64,000 nucleotides of DNA, taken from positions 620,001 to 684,000 of the forward strand of contig NZ_ASJB01000083.1 in the NCBI RefSeq assembly GCF_000478275.1, written 5' to 3'. Positions 1 through 8,761 of the stretch are shown here, in pieces. Numbering within the stretch: position 1 is the first letter of the stretch; each line of letters begins with the position of its first letter. This DNA is from Amycolatopsis orientalis DSM 40040 = KCTC 9412 (lineage in GTDB: Bacteria > Actinomycetota > Actinomycetes > Mycobacteriales > Pseudonocardiaceae). The notes below the pieces were generated by a model. That model had not been told where the DNA came from and did no database searches. It worked only from the letters and a program-made list of their open reading frames with translations. The position numbers and the translations under genes were made by a program.

Positions 1-108
1 CTCGGTCGCGCCGTGCGAGCGGTTCCGCAGCGGATACGGCAGGTCGCCGAGTTCGGCGGACTCCCAGAGGAAGTCGAACGCCATCGGCGTGAAGTGTTCC
101 TGGTGCAT
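1..108 (-). CDS. EspG-family ESX chaperone, N-terminal part only
   Basis: The first 36 residues of a protein that runs off the left edge of the window. They align closely with the start of the complete EspG protein encoded at 531-1325: both share a FDFLWE/LDFLWE block, a G-(D/E)-LPYPLR block and RSHGAT. EspG proteins are cytosolic chaperones that bind PE-PPE substrates of type VII secretion. The ATG at 106-108 fits the position of the start in the paralogue. Two tandem espG copies beside one PE/PPE-like pair suggest either divergent client specificity or a recent duplication. The function is inferred from the paralogue; the C-terminal two thirds cannot be seen. Confidence 0.7.
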   Translation of the reverse strand, partial: MHQEHFTPMAFDFLWESAELGDLPYPLRNRSHGATE

Positions 109-412
109 TGCTCTGTGCCCTCCCGGCACCTTGGCTCTTGCTGCGGGGCGTATGCCCGCCGGGACGGTCCCCGTGCCCGGCCGGTCGCTGTGCGTCAGGG
201 GGCCCCGGGTTCACGATAGCGAAGGGTCCGCGCCCGCGGTGGGCGGATGCGCGAATGGGCCGGTGACGGTGTCCGCGAGGGGCGATTTCGACTGGGTGTG
301 GAGTGGACTCTGGTGGCGGATGGTGCGGACCGGCGCAAGTAGTCGACTGGTTGCGAGGTAGCGCGCGGGGGTCACGCCACTCAGGACCCCGGCACACGCG
401 CGAGCGTGGGAG

Positions 413-489
413 CTGAAGGACGCTTTCACCGCATCGCATGCGGCGAAGGGCGCTTTCACCGCATGCGATGCGGTGAAGGGCCCCTTCAG
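413..489. repeat. long imperfect palindrome (AAGG-NN-CCTT family, copy 1)
   Basis: Two 31-nt arms (413-443 and 459-489) match at 27 positions around a 15-nt centre that itself repeats GAAGGGCGCTTTCA. It lies 42 bp beyond the stop of the espG gene on the minus strand, so it probably ends that transcript; there is no T-run. It belongs to a family with seven other copies in the window. The rest of the gap 109-530 shows no open reading frame with support on either strand; it should hold the promoter of the partial espG at 1-108. Confidence 0.75.
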
Positions 490-530
490 CCCCCTCCGGA
501 ACCAGAGGACGAACGAGAGAGAGCAGGGAG

Positions 531-1325
531 TCAGTGCGCCAAGGAGGCGTCCGCCGCGATCTTGCCCAGCATCTCCGTGAGCCGGTGCCGCAGCGTCGCC
601 GGATCCGCGGGCGCGATGGTGATCCAGTCCCGTCCGTCGGAGCCGCGGGTGGCCTGGGTGAAGTACCGGCCCGACTGCGTGTCGAACCAGCTCAGCACCG
701 AAGACCGGCTCCGAGTGCCATGCCGGCTGCGCGCGTTGGCGCCGAACTGACCCCCGCGCAACCGGGGCTGCGCCTGGAGCCGCGAGAGGGCCTTGCGGTC
801 CTCGTCGGACGTGGCCCGCCCGTCGACCTGCGGCTGGCGACGCTGGAGGAAGTCCGCGCCCGAAGCGCCGACGAGACCGTCCAGCGGGAGGGTGATCGAC
901 TTCTCCGTGCCGCGCGCGCCCGGCGGCAGCAGGGAGACGATGGCGCTCGCGAGACCGTCCGGGGCGATGGGGTGGAAGTGGAAACCGCGCGGGTCCTGCA
1001 CGGTCAGGAGACCCTGTCCGCCGAGCAGCGACGCGACCGCGAGCAGCGGTTCGGTGTTGGGGTTGTTGAGCTGGACACAGTCCAGGCTCAGGTCCGGCCT
1101 CGCGAGGATGCCGAAGAAGTCTTCGAGGTGGGGTTCGGGACGCCCGCGGTCGTCGGCGAGACGGCGCTGGTTCAGCGACTCGAGGGTCTGCTTCCGCAGC
1201 GCGGCGCGCTCGTCCACGGTCGCCCCGTGCGAACGGAGCCGCAGCGGATACGGCAGCTCCCCGGCGTTCGCGGTCTCCCAGAGGAAGTCCAGTTCGACCG
1301 GGGTGAGCAGGTCACCGTTCGCCAT
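531..1325 (-). CDS. ESX secretion-associated EspG family protein
   Basis: A 264-residue protein, typical EspG length, starting at ATG 1325. EspG family members are cytosolic chaperones that grip the tip of PE-PPE heterodimers and bring them to the type VII secretion ATPase. Visible family marks are the LTPVELDFLWE start, the RRLADDRGR segment, a central beta-rich part with SLLPP near residue 135, and a C-terminal W-I-x-I-A-P-A-D block. It lies 65 bp behind the PPE-like gene and reads the same way, so it is likely co-transcribed with its client. A second espG begins at 108. Client specificity is inferred from position only. Confidence 0.8.
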   Translation of the reverse strand: MANGDLLTPVELDFLWETANAGELPYPLRLRSHGATVDERAALRKQTLESLNQRRLADDRGRPEPHLEDFFGILARPDLSLDCVQLNNPNTEPLLAVASLLGGQGLLTVQDPRGFHFHPIAPDGLASAIVSLLPPGARGTEKSITLPLDGLVGASGADFLQRRQPQVDGRATSDEDRKALSRLQAQPRLRGGQFGANARSRHGTRSRSSVLSWFDTQSGRYFTQATRGSDGRDWITIAPADPATLRHRLTEMLGKIAADASLAH

Positions 1326-1390
1326 TCAACGCCCCCATACAGGTCAGCGGGCGCGCGGCCGGTTCGGCCGCGCGCCCGGTGAAAACGGCT

Positions 1391-2761
1391 CTAGCGATCG
1401 TCGTCTTCGGTCCACGCGCCGATGACCGGCGGCGGGGTCGCCTCGTTGGCGCCGAAAGCGTCGTCCGGGTCCGGCTCGATGAGGAACGACGCGTGCGTGT
1501 GCTCCTCTTCCTGCTCGGCCTGCGCGCCGTGGGCGCCCATGCCCATGCCGCCGCCCATGCCCTGCATCGGCGGGGTGGGGCCACCACCGATGGTGCCGCT
1601 GGAGGACACGATGCCCTGCTGCGGCACGGCCTGGGACGCGGCGCTCTGCGCGGGGGCGTTGTCGGTCGCCGCGGCGTCGGTGCTGTCGGTGTCCTTGGCG
1701 CCGGACTTGTTGCCCTGTCCGAGCGCCTTGGCACCGGCGTAGCCGAGACCGCCGCCGAGCGCGGCCGCTGTGAGCGCCTGGCCGAGCCCGTTGCCACCGC
1801 TCGCCGGGGCGTGCGGGGCGATCGGGGCGCCCGCGCCGGAGGCGACACCGGCGCCGGGCGCGACACCCGCGGCCGGCAGGTTGCCGGTGGCGGGGCTGTA
1901 ACCGGCCTGCGAGAAGACGCCCGAGTCCGGTCCGGCGTGGACGGCTCCGGCGTGCGGACCGCCCTGCGCGCCGCCGTAGCCGTGGGTGCCGGCGAGGACG
2001 GGGGTGCCGGAGACGGCACCGGGGTTGATGCCGCCCGCGCCGACGTTGCCGACGCCGCTGAACGAGGCACTGTTGTGCGTGGCAGTCGGCTTCATGCCGA
2101 GGGATTCGGGGCCGAAGCTCGGGGTCGAGCTGTCGACCTCGCTCATCTCCTTGGTGTAGGCCTCGAGGAACCTGGCCTGCTCCGCCCGCACTTCCTTGTC
2201 CTGGTCGGCGAGGGGCTTCTGGTCGGTGATCATGCCGAGCGGACCCGCCGCGAGGGCCTGCCCCATCGCCTTCTCGGGGCTGTAGTCGGTCGGCTTCGGC
2301 ATCAGCTTGACCTTGGTGGCCGCGTCGGCCTGCTTCTGCAGCCTGTCCGACATCGTGACCGCGGCCTCGGAGGCCTGCGAGCCCGAGTTCGCGATGGCGA
2401 CCAGCGCGCCCTGCGCGCTCGCCGCGCCCTGGCCGATCCAGGCGGCGCCCAGTTCGGAGATCGCGTTGTAGAGGTCGTTCGACGCCTGGTTCAGCTGGCT
2501 GCCGTGCGAGCTCCACGACTGGCTGATGGCCGTCGCCGTGCTCGGGTCGTTGCCGAGGTTGGCCTGGTTCCACAGGTCCTGGCTGGTCGGGGCGCTCTCC
2601 CAGTTCGGCGGGTTCGTGATGGCGCGGTCGGCGCCGATCTCGAACCCGTCGGAGCGGCCGCGCGCGGACTCGACGATGCCGGACGTCTGCCCGCTGTCTC
2701 CGAGCTGGACCGGGGTGCTGCTCTGCTCGCCGTAAGAGTCGGCGCTGTGCTTCGGTGGCAT
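1391..2761 (-). CDS. PPE-like type VII secretion substrate
   Basis: 456 residues. An alpha-helical N-terminal part (about residues 50-230) carries the SQSWSSHGSQLNQ stretch and an AAWIGQGA helix like those of WXG100/PPE helical hairpins. Residues about 240-415 are low-complexity Gly/Ala/Pro/Gln, and the C-terminus is acidic (PDPDDAF, EDDDR). There is no signal peptide, as expected for ESX cargo. It follows the smaller PE-like gene by 17 bp and precedes espG, the classic substrate-substrate-chaperone order. The strict N-terminal PPE motif of mycobacteria is absent, so it is PPE-like rather than a true PPE. Its role outside the cell is unknown. Confidence 0.65.
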   Translation of the reverse strand: MPPKHSADSYGEQSSTPVQLGDSGQTSGIVESARGRSDGFEIGADRAITNPPNWESAPTSQDLWNQANLGNDPSTATAISQSWSSHGSQLNQASNDLYNAISELGAAWIGQGAASAQGALVAIANSGSQASEAAVTMSDRLQKQADAATKVKLMPKPTDYSPEKAMGQALAAGPLGMITDQKPLADQDKEVRAEQARFLEAYTKEMSEVDSSTPSFGPESLGMKPTATHNSASFSGVGNVGAGGINPGAVSGTPVLAGTHGYGGAQGGPHAGAVHAGPDSGVFSQAGYSPATGNLPAAGVAPGAGVASGAGAPIAPHAPASGGNGLGQALTAAALGGGLGYAGAKALGQGNKSGAKDTDSTDAAATDNAPAQSAASQAVPQQGIVSSSGTIGGGPTPPMQGMGGGMGMGAHGAQAEQEEEHTHASFLIEPDPDDAFGANEATPPPVIGAWTEDDDR

Positions 2762-2778
2762 GGCTTTCTGACTCCCCC

Positions 2779-3144
2779 TCAGACGTTACGGAACGGCTCG
2801 GCCGCGGCCTGGTCGATCTCGTGGTAGCGGGCCATCGCCGTCACGATGCCGGACTCGGCGGCCTCGTACTGCTGGTAAAGGTTCTGGAGGGCCGCGGCGT
2901 ACGAGTCGCCGCCGCCGTCGGCGCGGTTCGCGACCTTCGCGGCGATGGCGTGCCCGACCGGGTTGTCGCCCAGCTTCGGCGCCTGCCCGAGGTCACCGGC
3001 ACGGTGCAGCAGGGACTCGATGGCGTCCTTGCCGGTACGGATCTTGTTCAGGACGGTCTGGGCCGCGTCCGGGTCGATCCCGACCTGACCCTGGGCCGCG
3101 GCGTTCTTGAACGCGTTCGCGTCCGCCAAGCTGCTGTTCCCCAT
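2779..3144 (-). CDS. small PE/WXG-like ESX partner protein
   Basis: A 121-residue, almost wholly helical protein with no signal peptide. Near the C-terminus it carries YHEID, matching the YxxxD/E type VII export signal, with another candidate (YEAAE) 20 residues earlier. It is first in the minus-strand operon with the PPE-like gene (17 bp downstream) and espG, so it most likely forms a heterodimer with the PPE-like protein and supplies the export signal. It is close to the usual length of ESX small partners (about 100). ATG 3144 is preceded by GGAAACGGAGAGAGCTC, giving a GGAGAG ribosome site. The name PE-like rests on size, signal and neighbours. Confidence 0.6.
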   Translation of the reverse strand: MGNSSLADANAFKNAAAQGQVGIDPDAAQTVLNKIRTGKDAIESLLHRAGDLGQAPKLGDNPVGHAIAAKVANRADGGGDSYAAALQNLYQQYEAAESGIVTAMARYHEIDQAAAEPFRNV

Positions 3145-3288
3145 CTGAGCTCTCTCCGTTTCCCCCGGGCCAGGCCACGACGTCTCCGTGGCAAAGGTCT
3201 TCGCATAGGTTAACGCACTTGATCGCAGCCTATGACGCGTTCTCGGTGCTCAGGGTTCCCCATTCCCGCGGACCCGGGCAAGCGGTTC

Positions 3289-3852
3289 TCAGGACGTGTA
3301 AACGTGCGGATCCAGGGTGCCGATGTAGGGCAGGTCCCGGTAACGCTCCGCGTAGTCCAGGCCGTATCCGACTACGAATTCGTTGGGGATGTCGAACCCG
3401 ATGTACTTGACCGGTACGTCGACCTTGACCGCCTCCGGCTTGCGCAGGAGCGAGACGACTTCGAGCGAGGCCGGGTTGCGGCTGGCGAGGTTCTTCAGGA
3501 GCCAGGACAGCGTGAGACCGGAGTCGACGATGTCCTCGACGATGAGCACGTCGCGGCCGGCGATGTCGCGATCGAGGTCCTTCAGGATCCGCACCACGCC
3601 CGACGACGAGGTCGACGAGCCGTAGGAGGAGACCGCCATGAACTCGAGCTGGGAGGGAAGAGGAAGTGCCCTGGCGAAGTCCGTCATGAACATCACCGCG
3701 CCCTTGAGCACGCCGACGAGCAGGAGGTCTCCCTGCCCGGCGCCGGGGCCGTCGGCCGGATAGTCCGCGGCTACCTGCGCGGCCAGCTCGGCGATCTTGT
3801 CGTTGATCTGCTGCTCGGTGACGAGCACGGAGGCGATCTCGCCTTCGTACAC
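3289..3852 (-). CDS. hpt: hypoxanthine(-guanine) phosphoribosyltransferase
   Basis: 187 residues; transfers phosphoribose from PRPP to hypoxanthine or guanine in cytosolic purine salvage. The type I PRTase signature VLIVEDIVDSG sits at residues 102-112, the PPi loop LLVGVLKGAVMF at 44-55, and a flexible-loop SSYGSST near 75. The GTG start at 3852 is chosen because GAGGGGA lies 7 bp upstream and because the homologous segment begins at VYEGEI; the open frame continues upstream but overlaps tilS. It follows tilS by 13 bp in the order dacB-metalloprotease-tilS-hpt, as in mycobacteria and most actinomycetes. ftsH, usually next, is not found; the ESX block is there instead. Confidence 0.93.
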   Translation of the reverse strand: MYEGEIASVLVTEQQINDKIAELAAQVAADYPADGPGAGQGDLLLVGVLKGAVMFMTDFARALPLPSQLEFMAVSSYGSSTSSSGVVRILKDLDRDIAGRDVLIVEDIVDSGLTLSWLLKNLASRNPASLEVVSLLRKPEAVKVDVPVKYIGFDIPNEFVVGYGLDYAERYRDLPYIGTLDPHVYTS

Positions 3853-3865
3853 GGGACGTTCCCCT

Positions 3866-4843
3866 CTAGGTGGTGGAATGGGGTGCTGCGAGGGAGAGCC
3901 TGCCATGCGCCCGCGCGGCCACCAAGTCGCCGGGTAGCCAGACCCCGCCCTGACCCCGCCAGTTCCCCACCAGCGCGTCGACCGAACGCAGGTGGGCGTC
4001 GGTGAGTTCGCGGACGCCGGAGTCCAGCAGCCACCTGCGGAGGACACGCCGTCGCAGCGCGGGCGGCTCGGTGGAGAGCACCGCGATGTCGAGCCCTTCC
4101 TCGGTGAAGGCGCGCAGGTAGACCTCGTCGGCGAGTGTGTCCAACGCCTCGGTGTCCTCGCGCAGCTGCGCCGCGGTGCGGGCGAGCGAGGCCGCGACAC
4201 CGCCGGAAAGCACCTCCTCCAGCAGGGGCAGTACTTCCGTCCGTAACCGGACACGGGTGAACCGCGGATCCTCGTTGTGCGGGTCCTGCCACGGGTCGAC
4301 GCCGAGCGCGCGGCACGCCCGCCGGGTGGTGGCGCGGGTGACGCCGAGCAGCGGCCGTCCCCAGGGCGGGTCGTGCGGCCGCATCCCGGCCAGCGACCGT
4401 GGTCCCGAACCCCGGCCGAGGCCGAGGAGGACGGTTTCGGCCTGGTCGTCGAGGGTGTGGCCGAGGAGGACGACGCCGTGTCCCTCCGGTAGCGCCGAGC
4501 GCAGTGCGCGGTAGCGAGCCCGGCGGGCCGCCGCTTCCGGGCCGCCCGCACCCTCGACGCGCACCTTCAGCACTTCCGCCGAGTCGGCGCCCAGTTCCCG
4601 CGCGGTGCTCGCGGCCCGAGCCGCCGTTTCGGCGGAGCCGTCCTGGAGACCGTGATCGACGACGAGCGCCCGGACCTTCAGCCCCGCGCGGGAACCGGTG
4701 AAGGCCGCGGCTTCGGCGAGCGCCAGCGAATCGGCGCCGCCGGAGACGGCGACGCACAGCTCGTCACGGACGTCGGTGATCGACGCGAGGAACTCCCGCA
4801 CGGCCGTCCGGACGGCCGCGATCGCCGGATCCGGCCCGCTCAC
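3866..4843 (-). CDS. tilS: tRNA(Ile)-lysidine synthetase
   Basis: 325 residues. Uses ATP and lysine to convert C34 of the CAU-anticodon tRNA-Ile to lysidine, which switches decoding from AUG to AUA; essential in most bacteria. The PP-loop SGGADS is at residues 34-39, followed by the VVDHGLQ and GHTLDDQAETVLLGLGRG blocks typical of TilS. The length suits the short actinobacterial form that lacks the long C-terminal extension. The GTG start at 4843 overlaps the stop of the metalloprotease gene by 4 nt (GTGA), implying translational coupling. hpt follows by 13 bp. Confidence 0.93.
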   Translation of the reverse strand: MSGPDPAIAAVRTAVREFLASITDVRDELCVAVSGGADSLALAEAAAFTGSRAGLKVRALVVDHGLQDGSAETAARAASTARELGADSAEVLKVRVEGAGGPEAAARRARYRALRSALPEGHGVVLLGHTLDDQAETVLLGLGRGSGPRSLAGMRPHDPPWGRPLLGVTRATTRRACRALGVDPWQDPHNEDPRFTRVRLRTEVLPLLEEVLSGGVAASLARTAAQLREDTEALDTLADEVYLRAFTEEGLDIAVLSTEPPALRRRVLRRWLLDSGVRELTDAHLRSVDALVGNWRGQGGVWLPGDLVAARAHGRLSLAAPHSTT

Positions 4844-5901
4844 CCGTGCAGGCGCCGCACCCAGGCCGCCGGATCGGTGATCTCGGCGCGGGTCGGCAGC
4901 GTGTTCGGCGAGGTCCACACCGCGTTGAAACCGTCCATGCCGACGGCGCCGACGACGTGCTTCGTGAACTTCGCGCCCTGTTCGTACTGGCGCATCTTCG
5001 CGTCCACGCCGAGCAGGCTGCGCAGCACGCGGTCGATCAGCCCGCCGCCCTTGCGACGGGCGGTGAACCGCGACCGGATCAGCTCGACGCTCGGCACGAC
5101 CTGCGGGCCGACGGCGTCCATCACGAAGTCGGCTTGCCCCTCCAGCAGGGTGGAGAGGGCGAGCAGCCGGTCGAACACCGCACGCTCGCCCGGCGACTGC
5201 AGCAGTTCCGCCAGTCCCGCGCCGCCCGTCTTGCCCTTGCCGATCTGCTTGATCGTGTCCGGCAGCCGTCCGACCAGGTCGCTCAGCCCGTCCGCGTCGC
5301 GGCCGGCGAGCCCGCCGATCAGGCGCTCGACCTCGTCGGCGAAGTAGTCGCGCAGCCAGGTGACCGCGGTGAACTGCAGCCGGTGGGTGCATTCGTGCAG
5401 GCAGACCCACAGCCGGAAGTCGTGGCCCGGCACGTCCATCGCGCGCTGGGCGGCGACCACGTTCGGCGCGACGAGCACCAGGCGGCCCTCGCGGTCCGGC
5501 CCGCCGAACGGGTCGTACTGGCCGAGTACGCGGGAAGCCAGGAAAGCGAGCACCAGACCGGTCTGGACGCCGGCGCCGGAGGCCAGCACGGGACCGAGCG
5601 GCCCGCCCTGCGCCTGCGGCAGGGCGCGGCCGGTGAGCGCGTCGAGCCCGGCGGCGGCCGAGCGGACCCAGCCGGGCCTGTCGACGACGTCGGCGGGCAG
5701 CAGCGGCAGGTCGAGGCCGAGCCCGGTCAGCTCACGGACGTGCCCCTCCGCTTCGCTGGTCAGCTCGCGAAGATCGGCGACGGCTTCTTCGGCCTCTTCG
5801 CGATCGACCACCGGGCCGCCGCGCACCAGCAGGGCGCCCGTCGAGGCGGCCAGGGACCAGTCGACCATCGAACGTGTCTTGGTCGGCGTTTCCTCAGTCA
5901 C
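4840..5901 (-). CDS. zinc-dependent metalloprotease (DUF2342 family)
   Basis: 353 residues of a family found almost only in Actinobacteria and usually annotated as zinc-dependent metalloprotease or 'coenzyme F420 biosynthesis-associated'. The zincin motif HECTH (HExxH) is at residues 169-173, inside the conserved W-V-C-L-H-E-C-T-H-R-L-Q-F segment. The companion conserved ADEVERL lies about 20 residues on. There is no signal peptide, so it acts in the cytoplasm; the substrate is unknown. The position between dacB and tilS matches Rv3626c in M. tuberculosis. The 4-nt overlap with tilS shows co-translation. Protease activity is a family inference. Confidence 0.85.
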   Translation of the reverse strand: MTEETPTKTRSMVDWSLAASTGALLVRGGPVVDREEAEEAVADLRELTSEAEGHVRELTGLGLDLPLLPADVVDRPGWVRSAAAGLDALTGRALPQAQGGPLGPVLASGAGVQTGLVLAFLASRVLGQYDPFGGPDREGRLVLVAPNVVAAQRAMDVPGHDFRLWVCLHECTHRLQFTAVTWLRDYFADEVERLIGGLAGRDADGLSDLVGRLPDTIKQIGKGKTGGAGLAELLQSPGERAVFDRLLALSTLLEGQADFVMDAVGPQVVPSVELIRSRFTARRKGGGLIDRVLRSLLGVDAKMRQYEQGAKFTKHVVGAVGMDGFNAVWTSPNTLPTRAEITDPAAWVRRLHG

Positions 5902-5977
5902 TCTTATGACGCTACCCGCTGAAAGGCCGGATTCCGCCGCGAATTCCTCACGCTCCGGTTCCGGTCGCTCACGGAAG

Positions 5978-8065
5978 TCACCGGCAACCGCACTTGTGCA
6001 GCGTCGCCGCGACGACGTCGAGCGCGGCCCGGCCCTTGTTCTGATCCGATCCGGACGACATCAGCGCGAACACCAGCATCCGGCCGTCGGTGTCGAGCAC
6101 CACCCCGGCCAGGGTGTTCACCCCGGACAGCGTCCCGGTCTTGCCGCGGACCCAGCCCCGGCCCGCCGACGACGCCGGGTCGCCGTAGCGCTTCTCCAGC
6201 GTCCCGCTGCCACCGGCGACGGGGAGACCCGCCAGCATCGGCCGCAGTTTGGCCGTCCGCGGATCCTGCCCGTCCGGCGCGGCCGCGACCGCGAGGATCT
6301 CGCTGAGCACCTTGGCCGGGATCTTGTTCTGGTCGGACAGCCCGCTGCCGTCGTTGAGCTGGACGCCGGTGAGGTCGAAACCGGCCTGCTTCAGGACGTC
6401 CATCGTCGCGGACGCGCCGCCGGCGAACGACGGCTCGGCGCCCTTCGCCAGCGCGACCTGGCGGGCGAGGGCGTCGGCGAGCATGTTGTCCGAAAGCTGC
6501 AGCAGCGAGTTCGCGAACTCCGTCAACGGCTGCGACTTGACCTCGCCGAGCACCTTCGCGTCCTTCGGCGCCGTCGTCGTGCCACCGGCTTGGGCTTCGA
6601 GCTTTCCGGCGATCTTCTGGGTCAGCGCCGTCGCGGGGTTCGCGACCCGGGGCGAGTGGTCGTTCTTCGGATCGGTGCGGCCGCCGTCGGCCATCACCGG
6701 GACGACCGGCGCCATGTAGGTGTTCCCGGCGGCGGTGTCCTCGGGATCCCAGCCCACCGCCCCTGTCGGCCCCTTGAACAGGCTGACGTCCAGCTGAACC
6801 TTGGAGATCTTGCCGCCCGCCGCCTTCTTGACCTGGGCGACGAGGTCGTCGACATGGGCGGCACCCGGATACAGCGGCGAGTCGGTGCCCAGCGGGAGCG
6901 CGGTCAGCGAGGGGTCGCCACCCGCGACGAGGATGACCGTGCCCGGGTCCGCACCCTGGACGATCTTCGTCGAGATCTGCGTCCCGTGGTCCATCGACAG
7001 CAGCGCGGCCGCCACGACGAGGATCTTCGTGGTCGACGCCGGGGTCAGCGGGGTGCCGGAGTTCTTGTCCCAGAGGACGGTCCCGCTCGCCGCGTCCACG
7101 ACGGTGCCGGTGAGCGTGCCGAGGTCGGCGGATCCGGCGGGGCCCTTCAGCGCGGCGGCGAGCCCTTCCTTCGTCGGCCCGGCGCCGTTGACGTCCGGGC
7201 CGTGCAGGACCCGGGTGACGCCGGCTGGCTTCGGGATCTCGCCCTTCGGCGCGTTCGGTGCCCATGGCAGGCCGAGCCGGTTCGACACCTTCGGCATCGC
7301 GGCGGCCCCGCCGAGCCCGGCGAGCAGCAGGACGACGACCACGGTCGTGATCACGAGGACCTTGCGCTTGCGCTTCTTCGGCTTCGGCGCGGGTGCGGGC
7401 GCGGCCTCGGTCTCGGCGGCCGGGGGCTCTTCCGACGGCGGTTCGGCGTGCCGCATGCCGACGGTGGCTTCGGAGTCGAAACGCTCTTCGGCCGGCTCGA
7501 TGCGGACCGGCCGCGCGTGCATGGTCGCCGACGGGACCGGCGCCGGACGCGGCGGCTCGACCCGGTTCTGCTCAGGACGGCGCTGGGGTTCCTGGCGCGG
7601 GGGCTCCTGCCGCTGGAGTTCCTGGTGCGGCGGTTCCTGGCGCTGGGGTTCCTGGCGCTGGGGTTCTTGGCGCGGCTCGGGATCGCGGGACGGCGTACCG
7701 GCGTTTCGGTCGAACTGGTCCCAGTCGGGTTCGGTCAGGTGCTGCGGCTGGACAGGCTGCACGAAGACCGTCTTCGGTGCCTCGGGCTCCTTCGGCTCGA
7801 CCGGTGTCACCGGGGCGAAGGCGGACCACTGCGGCGTGGGGGTGTCCGGGACGTCCGGTTCTTCCTCGACCTCGACGACCGGCTCGAACCACGAGCCACT
7901 TTCGGGTGTGACCTTGGGCACTGACAGCTCTTCGGTCTTGCCGCTCGCCAGGCCGGTCATGGGGAGCCAGATCGTGGACTCGCCGTTCCCCTCGGTGCCC
8001 TTGGGCTCGGTGGATGAGGTGTCCTTGTCGTCCGACGGCCACCTCGGGTCATCGTTTTCCGGCAC
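5978..8065 (-). CDS. dacB: D-alanyl-D-alanine carboxypeptidase/endopeptidase, PBP4 (S13) family
   Basis: 695 residues. Trims the terminal D-Ala of peptidoglycan stems outside the membrane. The N-terminal ~230 residues are cytoplasmic, acidic, then rich in Pro/Gln/Glu, with a tandem Q-E-P-Q-R-like repeat at about 140-180. One membrane segment (about 235-255, after KPKKRKRK) is followed by the S13 domain with STTK near 343, SDN near 524 and KTG near 640. The GTG start at 8065 has AAGGAG 6 nt upstream and is preferred over ATG 8080. The long cytoplasmic tail is unusual for a PBP4 and could bind cytosolic partners. Divergent from ppa, as in mycobacteria. Confidence 0.92.
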   Translation of the reverse strand: MPENDDPRWPSDDKDTSSTEPKGTEGNGESTIWLPMTGLASGKTEELSVPKVTPESGSWFEPVVEVEEEPDVPDTPTPQWSAFAPVTPVEPKEPEAPKTVFVQPVQPQHLTEPDWDQFDRNAGTPSRDPEPRQEPQRQEPQRQEPPHQELQRQEPPRQEPQRRPEQNRVEPPRPAPVPSATMHARPVRIEPAEERFDSEATVGMRHAEPPSEEPPAAETEAAPAPAPKPKKRKRKVLVITTVVVVLLLAGLGGAAAMPKVSNRLGLPWAPNAPKGEIPKPAGVTRVLHGPDVNGAGPTKEGLAAALKGPAGSADLGTLTGTVVDAASGTVLWDKNSGTPLTPASTTKILVVAAALLSMDHGTQISTKIVQGADPGTVILVAGGDPSLTALPLGTDSPLYPGAAHVDDLVAQVKKAAGGKISKVQLDVSLFKGPTGAVGWDPEDTAAGNTYMAPVVPVMADGGRTDPKNDHSPRVANPATALTQKIAGKLEAQAGGTTTAPKDAKVLGEVKSQPLTEFANSLLQLSDNMLADALARQVALAKGAEPSFAGGASATMDVLKQAGFDLTGVQLNDGSGLSDQNKIPAKVLSEILAVAAAPDGQDPRTAKLRPMLAGLPVAGGSGTLEKRYGDPASSAGRGWVRGKTGTLSGVNTLAGVVLDTDGRMLVFALMSSGSDQNKGRAALDVVAATLHKCGCR

Positions 8066-8232
8066 TCGACACTCCTTCATCCACCGCCAGGGGAAGGGGC
8101 CAAGCTCACATACGACCACATCGATGCGACCGTCCGGGCCCCCGTGGTCCACACTAGTGAAGACAAGACGATGATTTCGGTGAGCCGTCCGCGACGGCGG
8201 GGCGTACCAAAGACGAGAGCAGCGAGGCCGGC

Positions 8233-8751
8233 GTGGAATTCGACGTCACTATCGAAATCCCCAAGGGGGAGCGCAACAAGTACGAGGTGGACCACAAGAC
8301 CGGTCGGATCAAACTCGACCGGACGCTGTTCACCGCCACCCAGTACCCCGCCGACTACGGGTTCATCGACGACACCCTCGGCCAGGACGGCGACCCGCTC
8401 GACGTGCTGGTGCTCGTCCAGGAGCCGACCTTCCCGGGCTGCCTGATCCGCTGCCGCGCGATCGGCATGTTCCGGATGACCGACGAGAAGGGTCCGGACG
8501 ACAAGGTCCTCGCGGTCCCGACGAACGACCCGCGCCTGGAGCACCTGCGCGACATCCACCACCTGAACGAGTTCCACAAGCTCGAGATCCAGCACTTCTT
8601 CGAGGTGTACAAGGACCTGGAGCCGGGCAAGAGCGTCGAGGGCTCGTCCTGGGTCGGGCGTGCCGACGCCGAGGCCGAGATCAAGCGTTCGCTCGAGCGT
8701 GAGACCGACCGGCTGGCCAAGGAGGCCATCGACGGTCCGGCGGCTCACTAG
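8233..8751 (+). CDS. ppa: inorganic pyrophosphatase
   Basis: 172 residues; family I soluble pyrophosphatase that hydrolyses PPi to phosphate in the cytoplasm with Mg2+ and pulls biosynthetic reactions forward. The signature DGDPLDVLV is at residues 55-63, and the IEIPKGERNKYEVD and YPADYGFI blocks carry conserved active-site Lys, Arg, Tyr and Glu residues. A GTG start at 8233 fits the known N-terminus (short MEFDVTIEIPKG). It is divergent from dacB. The membrane pyrophosphatase hppA at 36870-39164 is a second, energy-conserving PPi sink in the same window. Confidence 0.95.
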   Translation: MEFDVTIEIPKGERNKYEVDHKTGRIKLDRTLFTATQYPADYGFIDDTLGQDGDPLDVLVLVQEPTFPGCLIRCRAIGMFRMTDEKGPDDKVLAVPTNDPRLEHLRDIHHLNEFHKLEIQHFFEVYKDLEPGKSVEGSSWVGRADAEAEIKRSLERETDRLAKEAIDGPAAH

Positions 8752-8761
8752 TTCTTTGCGC

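Noticed and set aside
413..489. Insertion-sequence ends or MITE
   Set aside because: No target-site duplications were seen and arm sequences differ between copies, which does not fit a single mobile element.
5360..7924. 854-residue plus-strand open frame opposite dacB
   Set aside because: Shadow of dacB and the metalloprotease; low-complexity Arg/Gly sequence with no domain.
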